Source of the DNA: Laspinema palackyanum D2c | Lineage (GTDB): Bacteria > Cyanobacteriota > Cyanobacteriia > Cyanobacteriales > Laspinemataceae | Direction: 5' to 3' | DNA length: 60,391 nt | NCBI RefSeq assembly: GCF_025370875.1 | Contig: NZ_JAMXFD010000032.1 | Coordinates: 1 to 60,391 of the forward strand | Shown here: positions 7,615-15,606 of the stretch, one piece after another | Numbering within the stretch: position 1 is the first letter of the stretch | Layout of the letters: every line of letters starts with the position of its first letter | Notes under the pieces: generated by a model | What the model saw: the letters and a program-made list of their open reading frames with translations, nothing else | The model's database searches: none | What the model was told of the DNA's origin: nothing | Program-made: the position numbers and the translations under genes

Positions 7615-9057
7615 ATGGGCCTAAAACAGTATTTTGGGTTTATCTCCAAGCGCATCAGCGCCTTATTGCAACGCTCGCAACTCTTTCAACATCGCTGGAT
7701 CGGCTACTTAATCGCCGTGGCGATTTATGTCACCCTCTTACTCATCCCCCTTCCCGGGTTTGAACCCAGTGCCCAACGCGCCTTTGCCGTCTTTGGTTTA
7801 GCCGCCTTTTCCTGGGGGACCACCCTGCTGCCTCTGCCGGTTACGGCGATCGTCATCCTGTTCTTGCTGCCCTTTAGTGGAGCAATTTCCGCCCAGGAAA
7901 CCTACGCCTATTTTGGCAACCGGGCGGTGTTTTTCATTCTCGGGGCTTTCATTCTCGCCAGTCCCATCATGCGATCGGGACTCAGTACCCGGATTGCCTT
8001 AGCGGTAGTCACCCGATATGGAAACAGCCAGCGCCAGATTCTCGCGGCCATTTTAGGACTCTCGGCCCTGATGTCTTGTTTTATTAGTGCTCATGCCGTG
8101 GCAGCCATGTTATTTCCCATTATTTTAGAGGTGGTGCGGGCGGCTGGAGCCAAACCGGGCAAAGGCTTTGGGGTCGCGGCCTTTTTATCCCTCGCCTGGG
8201 GCGTCGTGATTGGCTCAAATACTACCCTCCTTGGGGGGGCTAGGGGACCACTAGCCTTGGGAATTCTCCAAAATACCACAGGTCAAACCATTTCCTTTGC
8301 CCAATGGACCCTGTTTGTGGCTCCAGTGGTGCTGGTACTGTTACCGATCGCCTTTTTCGTCCTCCAGGGAGTGGGACAAACCGAACAAGTCTCCCTCTCC
8401 ACAGCGCGCCGGTTCCTAGAAAAGCGCAATCAGCAACTTGGGGAGATTTCTCGCCGGGAAATTATGACCGCAGGAATCTTAATCGTGACCATTTTGTTAT
8501 GGATCACCCTAGGCGATCGCTGGGGTTTAGATGTGATTGCCTTGTTGGGAGTCATCTTAACGTTTATTCTGGGAGTGGCACATTGGGGTGAGGTCGAAGA
8601 AGATGTCAACTGGGGGATTTTTATCATGTATGGCAGTGCGATCGCCCTGTCGGCGGCCCTCAATGATACCGGGGCCGCTTCCGCACTCACCCAACTCCTC
8701 TTGGGTTTTGGAATTGAGTCCCCGTTGCTAATCTTCGCTGCCGTCACCATGATCGCCTTGGCAATGACTGAATTTATGAGCAATTCTGCTGCTGTAGCGG
8801 TGATTCTACCCGTGGCCCTGGCCCTGGCCCAAAAATATGGGATTGAACCCCGTGCCATGACCCTGGGGGTCGTGATTCCCGCTGGGTTGGGGTTTATGCT
8901 GCCCGTGAGTACCCCGGCCTTGGCGATCGCCGTGAGTAGTGGCTATGTTCGTCCTCTGGCGGTCCTGCGCTGGGGAGTCTGGCTGGATATTATTTCGATT
9001 GTGGTATTTCTGGGCATTAGCCAATTCTATTGGCCCTTAGTCGGATTGAGGGGTTGA
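7615..9057 (+). CDS. SLC13/DASS-family anion:sodium symporter
   Basis: The 480-residue protein is hydrophobic throughout, with about eleven membrane segments. It shows the two SNT-like signatures of the DASS/SLC13 fold: SNTTLLGG near residue 202 and SNSAAVAVILP near 390. The C-terminal half ends in the PVSTPALAIAVSSGYV block typical of this family. DASS members move sulfate, dicarboxylates or citrate with sodium. Sulfate is my preferred substrate because APS kinase lies two genes downstream, but that is inference. The Usp-like gene starts one base after the stop, so the two are surely co-transcribed. The start ATG directly precedes MGLKQYFGF; I see no strong ribosome site. Confidence 0.85.
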   Translation: MGLKQYFGFISKRISALLQRSQLFQHRWIGYLIAVAIYVTLLLIPLPGFEPSAQRAFAVFGLAAFSWGTTLLPLPVTAIVILFLLPFSGAISAQETYAYFGNRAVFFILGAFILASPIMRSGLSTRIALAVVTRYGNSQRQILAAILGLSALMSCFISAHAVAAMLFPIILEVVRAAGAKPGKGFGVAAFLSLAWGVVIGSNTTLLGGARGPLALGILQNTTGQTISFAQWTLFVAPVVLVLLPIAFFVLQGVGQTEQVSLSTARRFLEKRNQQLGEISRREIMTAGILIVTILLWITLGDRWGLDVIALLGVILTFILGVAHWGEVEEDVNWGIFIMYGSAIALSAALNDTGAASALTQLLLGFGIESPLLIFAAVTMIALAMTEFMSNSAAVAVILPVALALAQKYGIEPRAMTLGVVIPAGLGFMLPVSTPALAIAVSSGYVRPLAVLRWGVWLDIISIVVFLGISQFYWPLVGLRG

Positions 9058-9058
9058 C

Positions 9059-9490
9059 ATGAAGGAAATTTTACTCGTATTGACCAACCCGTATGGTTAT
9101 GAAAAAGCGCTCCATCTTGCCTTTGAGGAAGCCAAACAAGCCGATTGCTTCTTAAGCATTACCTTTGTCATTGATCCCGAGGCGATCGATGACCTGATGC
9201 GGGACTTGGGAGAAAATGGTTGGTTGGGAATTGGGTCCCGTCGGACCTTGCAGATCTCGATGATGGAAGGATATCGCGCCTTAGCCACAGACATTTTAGA
9301 GGAAGTCTCTCGTCGTGCCGTTTCTATGGGAATCGCGGCGAAAACTGCCCTCAACGAGCAGGGAATCCGCAGTTATCTGAGTGGGTTGGGGACCCCAGGA
9401 CCGGAGAAAATTTTCGTCAGTGGTTCCCATGCTCTGGGTCCTCTGATTCAAACCCTGGACTGCCCCTTAGAATGGGTCCCCGAAGATTGA
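9059..9490 (+). CDS. Universal stress protein-like protein
   Basis: The 143-residue protein begins MKEILLVLTNP, the usual first strand of a Usp alpha/beta fold, followed by helices with an ATDILEEV stretch. The canonical C-terminal ATP loop (GxxGxxxxxxxxGS) is only loosely present around GTPGPEKIFVSGSHALG, so nucleotide binding is doubtful. It follows the permease after a single base, in the style of transporters whose soluble Usp partner tunes activity. That partnership is an inference from spacing only. Confidence 0.6.
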   Translation: MKEILLVLTNPYGYEKALHLAFEEAKQADCFLSITFVIDPEAIDDLMRDLGENGWLGIGSRRTLQISMMEGYRALATDILEEVSRRAVSMGIAAKTALNEQGIRSYLSGLGTPGPEKIFVSGSHALGPLIQTLDCPLEWVPED

Positions 9491-9633
9491 ATCCTTAAAA
9501 GCGGTGGCAATCAAATCACTGACCCCCGGAATTAGCGATTTAACAGGGGGGACAAATTTCTGTACAATCGAAAAGCCTTGAAGGGTGGTTGAGAAACAAT
9601 CGTTTATTGCACAATATCTGGAGTTAAGTCAAA

Positions 9634-10170
9634 ATGCAACAGCGTGGTGTCACGGTGTGGTTTACAGGTTTGAGCGGTGCAGGCAAGACTACCATTAGCC
9701 AGGGAGTGGAGAAAGAACTGCGATCGCAAGGATATCAACTCGAAATTCTCGATGGAGATATCGTTCGCCAAAACCTGACGAAGGGACTGGGTTTTAGTAA
9801 AGAAGACCGCGACGAAAATATTCGCCGCATCGGTTTTGTCTCTCATTTATTAACCCGCAATGGGGTGATTGTTTTGGTGTCAGCGATCGCCCCTTACCGT
9901 GAAATCCGCGAAGAAGTCCGCCATCGGATTGGTGACTTCGTTCAGGTTTATGTAAATGCGCCTCTGGAAGTCTGCGAAGAACGCGATGTCAAGGGGCTTT
10001 ACAAAAAAGCTCGCGCTGGGGAAATTAAAAACTTTACCGGCATTGATGACCCTTATGAGGCTCCCCTCAATCCGGATATTGTATGTTCTACTAAAGACGA
10101 AACCGAGGCAGAAAGTATCGCCAAGGTGCTGCAATATCTCAAAGATAAGGGGTATATCACCACCGCTTAA
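9634..10170 (+). CDS. cysC: Adenylylsulfate (APS) kinase
   Basis: CysC phosphorylates APS to PAPS with ATP in the sulfate assimilation pathway. The 178-residue protein has the Walker A GLSGAGKT at 12-19 and the EILDGDIVRQNLTKGLGFS substrate block. It also has the FVSHLLTRNGVIVLVSAI stretch and the KKARAGEIKNFTGIDDPYE lid. Length and order are standard for a stand-alone APS kinase with no sulfurylase fusion. It lies 143 bases after the Usp-like gene on the same strand, so it may share transcription with the SLC13 permease or have its own promoter in that gap. Confidence 0.95.
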   Translation: MQQRGVTVWFTGLSGAGKTTISQGVEKELRSQGYQLEILDGDIVRQNLTKGLGFSKEDRDENIRRIGFVSHLLTRNGVIVLVSAIAPYREIREEVRHRIGDFVQVYVNAPLEVCEERDVKGLYKKARAGEIKNFTGIDDPYEAPLNPDIVCSTKDETEAESIAKVLQYLKDKGYITTA

Positions 10171-10817
10171 ATTCCCGAGGGATTAGAAACCGGGTTTCTT
10201 CAGAAACACTGTAGCAACTAGCAGATTTCTGTAGGCAAGAAACCCGTTTTCTGCTGCCTGCTAGGGGGAAGAGAACGGGGTTTTTTCCAGAACTTACGCG
10301 GCCTTTGGAGACCCAACCCTAGAATGTAGGGGCATCCTTCCCGAATCGCCCCTACATTGAGCAAAAACCCGCACCCGATCGGGTGGGTTCGAGAAAAAAC
10401 CGACTATTGACCCTCAGATTGGGGATGATACTCCATTTCGCAATACTGATAAGTCTATAAAAACGAGCCGCGTCAATCTGTATCTGTAGGGGCGCAATGC
10501 GCCCCTACAATCCGTTTTTATAAACCTTTAAATACCGTATGGAGGATGAGTATTAAATCCCAGTGTGCGGATTAGACCGCTTTAAGGGCGCTAACACCGC
10601 AGAGGTCGTTACACAATTGAGCGCGTAACCAAACTAAACGGTTTATCGGGAAAATAGGAATTTTTGAATTGCCCTTCAGGCACCGAAGTCGGGTTACTCT
10701 CTTGTTACTTGAGGAGGGATTCGAGGATTCAGTCTGAAAGGGGGAACGCTACAATTGATGAGATCCGGATCTTCTATCCCCTATTCCTCTGTTGCCGGTT
10801 GAGGCTCAAATTCAACA
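10171..10817. other. Gap with palindromic repeats
   Basis: No gene is supported. Contents are inverted GAAACCGGGTTTC/GAAACCCG-type motifs (10187-10245), a palindrome with ATGTAGGGGC and GCCCCTACAT arms near 10325-10358, and the MITE-like element at 10428-10553. A 61-codon frame at 10664-10849 overlaps the cheW start and looks spurious. Confidence 0.6.
10428..10553 (+). mobile_element. MITE-like palindromic element, copy 1
   Basis: The 126-bp element has long terminal inverted repeats: ATACTCC... at the left and ...GAGTAT at the right, each followed inward by TCTATAAAAACG-type sequence. It contains an inner palindrome (GTAGGGGCGC/GCGCCCCTAC) and no coding capacity. A second copy, in inverted orientation, is at 14704-14824. 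Confidence 0.7.
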
Positions 10818-11282
10818 ATGTTAATGTTACTGTTTTATGTCGGGCCTGATCGGTATGCCCTAGGCTGTTCCCAGGTCGTAGAAGTCATTCCCCTGGTGGA
10901 GTTGAGAAAACTATACCACGCCCCAGAATATATGGCGGGATTGTTTAATTACCGAGGGAGCATTGTTCCAGTTCTCGATTTATGTCATTTGATTCAAGGG
11001 AGTTCTTCTCGCTCTTGCTTAAGCACTCGGATTATTCTGGTTAAGTATCAGCAAAACCACCAGAATGAGCAACTGATTGGATTAATGGCCGAGCGAGTGA
11101 CTGATACGGTGAATGTCCCGGAATCTCAATTTAAGGGAGAGGGGATTCACTTAGAAAATGCAGCCTATTTGGGCAAAATCATCATGGACGAAGAAAAAGG
11201 GACAATCCAGCAGTTGCGCCTAGATTATTTACTTTCACAGCAAGCACAAGCATTCCTATCGCCAATTGGGGAGACTGAATAG
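10818..11282 (+). CDS. cheW: CheW-like coupling protein (WspB-like)
   Basis: The 154-residue single CheW domain begins MLMLLFYVGPDRYALG and contains the IPLVELRKLYHAPEYMAGLFNYRG core that docks receptors to the CheA kinase. It is the first gene of a Wsp-ordered cluster and matches WspB in position and N-terminal style. CheR begins two bases after its stop. The start is uncertain between ATGs at 10818 and 10824; neither has a strong ribosome site. It would act in the cytoplasm at the receptor array. Confidence 0.88.
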   Translation: MLMLLFYVGPDRYALGCSQVVEVIPLVELRKLYHAPEYMAGLFNYRGSIVPVLDLCHLIQGSSSRSCLSTRIILVKYQQNHQNEQLIGLMAERVTDTVNVPESQFKGEGIHLENAAYLGKIIMDEEKGTIQQLRLDYLLSQQAQAFLSPIGETE

Positions 11283-11284
11283 CA

Positions 11285-12610
11285 ATGGTTTGGGACGAAA
11301 TTGAGCGAAAACTCAGCAATACGAGCGGATTAGACCCGAAAACCCTAGGCTCTCAGGCGATCGTCAAAGCCGTTCGAGACCGGATGCAGGTTTGTGGGGT
11401 TGAGAATGTAACCACCTATCTCGATGTATGGCTCTGTTCTCCCCAGGAATTACAGGCCCTAATTGAGGAGACCGTTGTGCCTGAAACCTGGTTTTTTCGG
11501 GAGCCTGAATCTTTTGAGTTTCTCCGGCGTTACGTCCTGTTCGAGTGGTTACCCCACCACCGAGAAGGTATTCTCCGCCTGTTAAGCGTTCCCTGCTCAA
11601 CGGGAGAAGAACCTTATTCCCTCGCGATGATGCTCCTAGATGCAGGGTTACCTCCGAATAGGTTTGCGATTGACGCCGTTGATATCAGTCAAAAAGCCCA
11701 AGCTAAAGCTAAACAAGGTCTCTATCGAGAGCATTCCTTTCGGAGTAAAAATTTAGGCTTTCGCCACCGCTATTTTGAGGAAACCGCGCCGGGATATCAA
11801 CTTTCAGCGGCAGTTAAGGAGACCGTAAATTTTATCCAGGGCAATCTTTTAGAACCCCTTTTTTTGTATGGAAAACCGCTTTATGATATTATATTTTTTC
11901 GGAATTTATTAATTTATCTGGAACCTGCGGCTCGCGATCGCGCCTTGCAAGTGTTAAATCGGTTATTATCTCCCTCTGGACTGCTGTTTGTTGGCTCTGC
12001 TGAAGCCGGACCGATGATTGAGCAGCGATTCATCTCCCTGCGCCATTCCATGACTTTTGCCTACCGCAAGCGACAAAAAAGCGATGGAACCGCTCGCTTC
12101 TATGTCCCAGGGGATGAGCCTGAATACTCTTCCTTCCAGGTTCCCCCGCCAACTCCCCCGCGCTCTGACTCTCCTGGATTTCCACCCCAATCCTCACTCC
12201 CTTCTTCTGCGGAACTCCCCCCAGAAGCCAGAAGAGAACATCCTCCAAGCTCCGAGGCGATCGCCGCGAACACCCCTTCCTCACCCCAGCCAATCCCTGA
12301 GTCCCTTCTGATGCAGGCTAGACATCTAGCGGATGTCGGACAATTGTATGAAGCCGCCCAGCTATGCGAAACTTACCTCAGTCAACATCGCACCGATGCC
12401 AATGCCTATGTCTTATTAGGTGAAATCCGCCAAGGCGCAGGACAGTCTGAGCGTGCCGAACAATGTTGGGAAAAAGCCGTTTACCTCCAACCCTATCACT
12501 ATGAAGCCTTGACACATCTGCTCTTGCTCAAAGAATCTCAAGGAGATCTCACCCATGCCAGTACCCTTAGACAGCGGATTCAAAGACTGCTCAACTCTCA
12601 GGAGAAATAG
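11285..12610 (+). CDS. cheR: CheR-type methyltransferase with TPR tail (WspC-like)
   Basis: This 441-residue protein uses S-adenosylmethionine to methylate receptor glutamates. The N-terminal CheR helical domain is followed by the SAM motif PCSTGEEPYS (near residue 103) and IIFFRNLLIYL, the usual FCRNVLIYF motif with cysteine replaced by phenylalanine. A Pro/Ser-rich linker (about 275-340) leads to a C-terminal TPR region (about 345-440). The CheR-TPR layout is the one seen in WspC and FrzF. It is translationally close to the CheW gene upstream and the MCP gene 69 bases downstream. Confidence 0.92.
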   Translation: MVWDEIERKLSNTSGLDPKTLGSQAIVKAVRDRMQVCGVENVTTYLDVWLCSPQELQALIEETVVPETWFFREPESFEFLRRYVLFEWLPHHREGILRLLSVPCSTGEEPYSLAMMLLDAGLPPNRFAIDAVDISQKAQAKAKQGLYREHSFRSKNLGFRHRYFEETAPGYQLSAAVKETVNFIQGNLLEPLFLYGKPLYDIIFFRNLLIYLEPAARDRALQVLNRLLSPSGLLFVGSAEAGPMIEQRFISLRHSMTFAYRKRQKSDGTARFYVPGDEPEYSSFQVPPPTPPRSDSPGFPPQSSLPSSAELPPEARREHPPSSEAIAANTPSSPQPIPESLLMQARHLADVGQLYEAAQLCETYLSQHRTDANAYVLLGEIRQGAGQSERAEQCWEKAVYLQPYHYEALTHLLLLKESQGDLTHASTLRQRIQRLLNSQEK

Positions 12611-12679
12611 CACACTCTCATTCCGGGGTAAAGATTAATAGACCCATCCAAACCCTTTCAACACCAAAGGAAAAACAGA

Positions 12680-14431
12680 ATGTTTCGGAATCTCTCTTTG
12701 CAAGCTCGAATGCTGGCGGCTTTTATATTTATGGGCTTAATTGTATTAATTGTAGCCCTAGTCGGTTGGGGGGGAAATCATCGGTTAAGTAATCGCCTCG
12801 ACACCATTACAGGTAACGCCATGCCGAGCGCGATCGCCTTATGGAAAATCAAAGAAGGTCAGACCCAAATTCAGGCCGCAGAACGATTACTCCTCAATCC
12901 CCGCAGTACCAGCGATCGCCGAACTATTGCCAAACAAAGAATCAATCGAGCATGGCAACAAATTAATCAAGGATTTGCTGAATATAGCAATATCCTCAAT
13001 AAAGACCCAGAAGAAGACCGCCTTTATAACCAGTTTATGCAGGCATGGAATCAGTGGAAAGGACTCCATGAAAACTTCCTTCAACTCAATCAAGAGTTTG
13101 AAGCATACGGGATTTTCCAGCCCTGGGAAACTCAAATCCAGTTATGGGAAGCCCGACAAAGTAATAGCCCCCAAATGGCAACGGCTAGAGCCGCCGCTGA
13201 GGTTCTTGAAAGCATGAATGCCCAACGCGCTCGCATCAATATTCCGGCCTATCAAGCGGCAGAAGAAACCCTGCAAGAGGTCGTAGCATACAATCAAGAG
13301 GTGGCTGCCCAAGTGGTCACACAGGCCGAACAAGATGTGGCTCAAAGTAGTTTTTGGGTCATGCTGGGAATGCTCCTCGGTCCCTTGACTGCCATCATTT
13401 TTGGCCTGTATTTTAGCAACACGATCGCCAAACCCCTCGGGGCCAAAATTGTCGGGGTGGTTCGAGTCGCGGAAAAGATTTCCTCCGGAGACTTGACCAC
13501 CCAGGTGAAGGTGACGGAAACTCAGGATGAAATTGGCCGGTTAACGGTTGCTTTTGCTCAGATGACCCAAAAGTTAAATTCCTTAATTCGTCAGGTCCAA
13601 CATTCGGGAATTCAAATCACCAGTTCCACTACAGAAATTGCAGCATCGGGCAAACAATTAGAAGCGACGGTGACAGAACAAGTGGCTTCGACGAACCAAG
13701 TCGTCGCCACGGCTAAAGAAATTGCGGCCACCTCTGGCGAATTAGTTAAAACAATGGATCAAGTCGGGGAACTCGCCGGACAAACGGCAATTGCTGCCGG
13801 AACCGGGCAACAAGAAATTGTTCGCATGGAAACGACGATGCGCCAATTAGCTAATGCTACCGCTTCGATTTCTGCCAAATTGGGGGTGATTAGCGAAAAA
13901 GCAAATAACATTAATAGTGTGGTGACTACCATTACCAAAGTGGCGGATCAGACTAATTTGCTCTCTCTCAATGCGGCGATTGAAGCTGAAAAAGCGGGGG
14001 AATATGGCACAGGTTTTGCGGTGGTTGCCCGGGAAATTCGGCGACTGGCGGACCAAACGGCGATCGCCACGTTGGATATTGAAAGTATGGTCAAAGATAT
14101 GCAATCGGCTGTTTCCACTGGGGTGATGGAAATGGATAAATTCACCACAGAAGTCAGCCGAGGGGTTGAGGATGTTCGCACCATCAGCGGCCAAATTGGT
14201 AAGATTATTGAGCGGGTTCAAAGTCTGACTCCCCGATTTGATGCGGTGACTAAAGGTATGGAGGATCAATCGGAAGGGGCTCAACAAATTAGTGATGCAA
14301 TGGTTCAACTGAGTGAAGCCTCCCGACAAACGGCCCAATCTCTGCGGGATACCAATCGGGCGATCGAGCAATTAAATGAAGCCGCTCAAGGATTGCAACG
14401 AGAAATCTCGTTTTTCAAGGTGCAAATCTAA
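12680..14431 (+). CDS. Methyl-accepting chemoreceptor (WspA-like)
   Basis: The 583-residue receptor has a first membrane segment at about 8-29 and a four-helix-type periplasmic region to about 215. The second membrane segment is at about 222-245, followed by HAMP and the cytoplasmic signalling domain. The hairpin tip contains NLLSLNAAIEAEKAGEYGTG and the downstream ALRRLADQT-like IRRLADQT block. These read very much like WspA, the surface-sensing receptor. It lies between cheR and the Cys-rich CheW. What it senses cannot be told from the sequence. The 437 bases that follow contain the second MITE-like element, so the operon may be interrupted there. Confidence 0.92.
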   Translation: MFRNLSLQARMLAAFIFMGLIVLIVALVGWGGNHRLSNRLDTITGNAMPSAIALWKIKEGQTQIQAAERLLLNPRSTSDRRTIAKQRINRAWQQINQGFAEYSNILNKDPEEDRLYNQFMQAWNQWKGLHENFLQLNQEFEAYGIFQPWETQIQLWEARQSNSPQMATARAAAEVLESMNAQRARINIPAYQAAEETLQEVVAYNQEVAAQVVTQAEQDVAQSSFWVMLGMLLGPLTAIIFGLYFSNTIAKPLGAKIVGVVRVAEKISSGDLTTQVKVTETQDEIGRLTVAFAQMTQKLNSLIRQVQHSGIQITSSTTEIAASGKQLEATVTEQVASTNQVVATAKEIAATSGELVKTMDQVGELAGQTAIAAGTGQQEIVRMETTMRQLANATASISAKLGVISEKANNINSVVTTITKVADQTNLLSLNAAIEAEKAGEYGTGFAVVAREIRRLADQTAIATLDIESMVKDMQSAVSTGVMEMDKFTTEVSRGVEDVRTISGQIGKIIERVQSLTPRFDAVTKGMEDQSEGAQQISDAMVQLSEASRQTAQSLRDTNRAIEQLNEAAQGLQREISFFKVQI

Positions 14432-14883
14432 GGGGCGATCGGCGCTATTTCTGCTCCCCTCCCTGACCCCAGGAGGTTGTTGAGGCCGAACCCCAACTCT
14501 CACTCACACAGAGGGGAGAGCGATGGAAACCCAACACCTGTCAAGTTGACGGAGTAAGGTTGACCGCATTTTTGTAAAAACCCGAAAGTCTGGGTATTGC
14601 TGATGATAAAACCCGGGTTTTTGGAGAAAATTATTGCCAATTCTTAACCCAGAAAGGGCAATGAAACCCGGTTTCTCGTCCCGGGGTCATCCGACTCCTT
14701 ATGATACTCCATACGGTATTTAAAGGTCTATAAAAACGGATTGTAGAGGCGCAATGCGCAGGCCCCTAAAAATACCGCTTGACGCGGCTCGTTTTTATAG
14801 ACTTATCAGTACCGTATGGAGTATGACCGAGCATCTGACTATTACTCCTGTGCAAAATTATCCCCCTCATGGAGAGTTGCTCT
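14432..14883. other. Gap inside the chemosensory cluster
   Basis: Non-coding. It holds AAACCCG/CGGGTTT inverted motifs (14578-14680), of which 14618-14630 with its following T-run could act as a weak terminator. It also holds the second MITE-like element. Confidence 0.6.
14704..14824 (-). mobile_element. MITE-like palindromic element, copy 2
   Basis: The 121-bp element has perfect 18-bp-scale ends: ATACTCCATACGGTA at the left and TACCGTATGGAGTAT at the right. Its reverse complement aligns with copy 1 through most of its length, including the TCTATAAAAACGAGCCGCGT and CTACAATCCGTTTTTATA blocks. Confidence 0.75.
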
Positions 14884-15606
14884 ATGACTGAAAAGTGCTG
14901 GAACCAAATCGGAATAGAGGGCGATCGCTCTTGTCCCGAACTCAATACAGTCATCCATTGCCGAAACTGCCCTGTTTATACCAGTGCCGGTCGCAGTTTA
15001 TTGGAACGGGACGCCCCAGAAAACTACCGGGCTGAATGGACGGATTTACTCGCTCAAACCCCCTCAACCCTAACGAGCGATCGCCAGACCCTTCCCCAAC
15101 TACAACGAGCGACAGCGGAATTCTTTGACCCACTTTCTCTGCTGATCTTTCGCCTCGGGGTAGAATGGTTAGCCCTGGCCGCCTCTACCTTCCAAGAAAT
15201 CACTCAGCCTTGCACCATTCATACCTTACCCCACCGAACTAACGAAATTCTCCTGGGCTTAGTGAATATTCGAGGGGAACTTTTGCCCTGCATTTCTCTG
15301 AGAAATCTCCTAGGGTTGGAACCCCCAGGCACTTATCCGAAACCGTTAAACGGTCCAGGGAATTTGACGCGGACGGTTTATTCCCGTATGGTCGTTGTGA
15401 ATATTCAAGGAGATATCTGGGTCTTTTCCGTAGATGAAATTGAGGGAATTCACCGATGCGATCGCCATTTGATTGAAGAAGTCCCAGCGGTGGTTTCCAA
15501 AGCCCCGATTACTTATACTCAATACATTGTAAACTGGCAAGACAAAAAAGTAAATTACCTGGATGAAGAATTTGTATTTTCTACTCTGAAACGGAGGATT
15601 TTGTGA
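14884..15606 (+). CDS. cheW: CheW-like protein with Cys-rich N-terminus (WspD-like)
   Basis: The protein has a short Cys-rich head, CWNQIGIEGDRSCPE followed by HCRNCPVY, and then one CheW domain (about residues 85-235). The same head is a hallmark of WspD, so this is the second coupling protein of the cluster. The four cysteines could bind a metal or form disulfides; the role is not known to me. I choose the ATG at 14884 because a GGAG lies about 10 bases upstream. The ATG at 14869 would add five residues. Its stop overlaps the cheA start by four bases, so the two are translationally coupled. Confidence 0.88.
   Translation: MTEKCWNQIGIEGDRSCPELNTVIHCRNCPVYTSAGRSLLERDAPENYRAEWTDLLAQTPSTLTSDRQTLPQLQRATAEFFDPLSLLIFRLGVEWLALAASTFQEITQPCTIHTLPHRTNEILLGLVNIRGELLPCISLRNLLGLEPPGTYPKPLNGPGNLTRTVYSRMVVVNIQGDIWVFSVDEIEGIHRCDRHLIEEVPAVVSKAPITYTQYIVNWQDKKVNYLDEEFVFSTLKRRIL

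Noticed and set aside
8430-8858. A 142-codon minus-strand frame within the SLC13 gene
   Set aside because: It is antisense to a clear membrane protein; the frame stays open because of the codon bias of the real gene.
10664-10849. A 61-codon frame overlapping the cheW start
   Set aside because: It overlaps the CheW coding sequence in another frame and shows no family resemblance.
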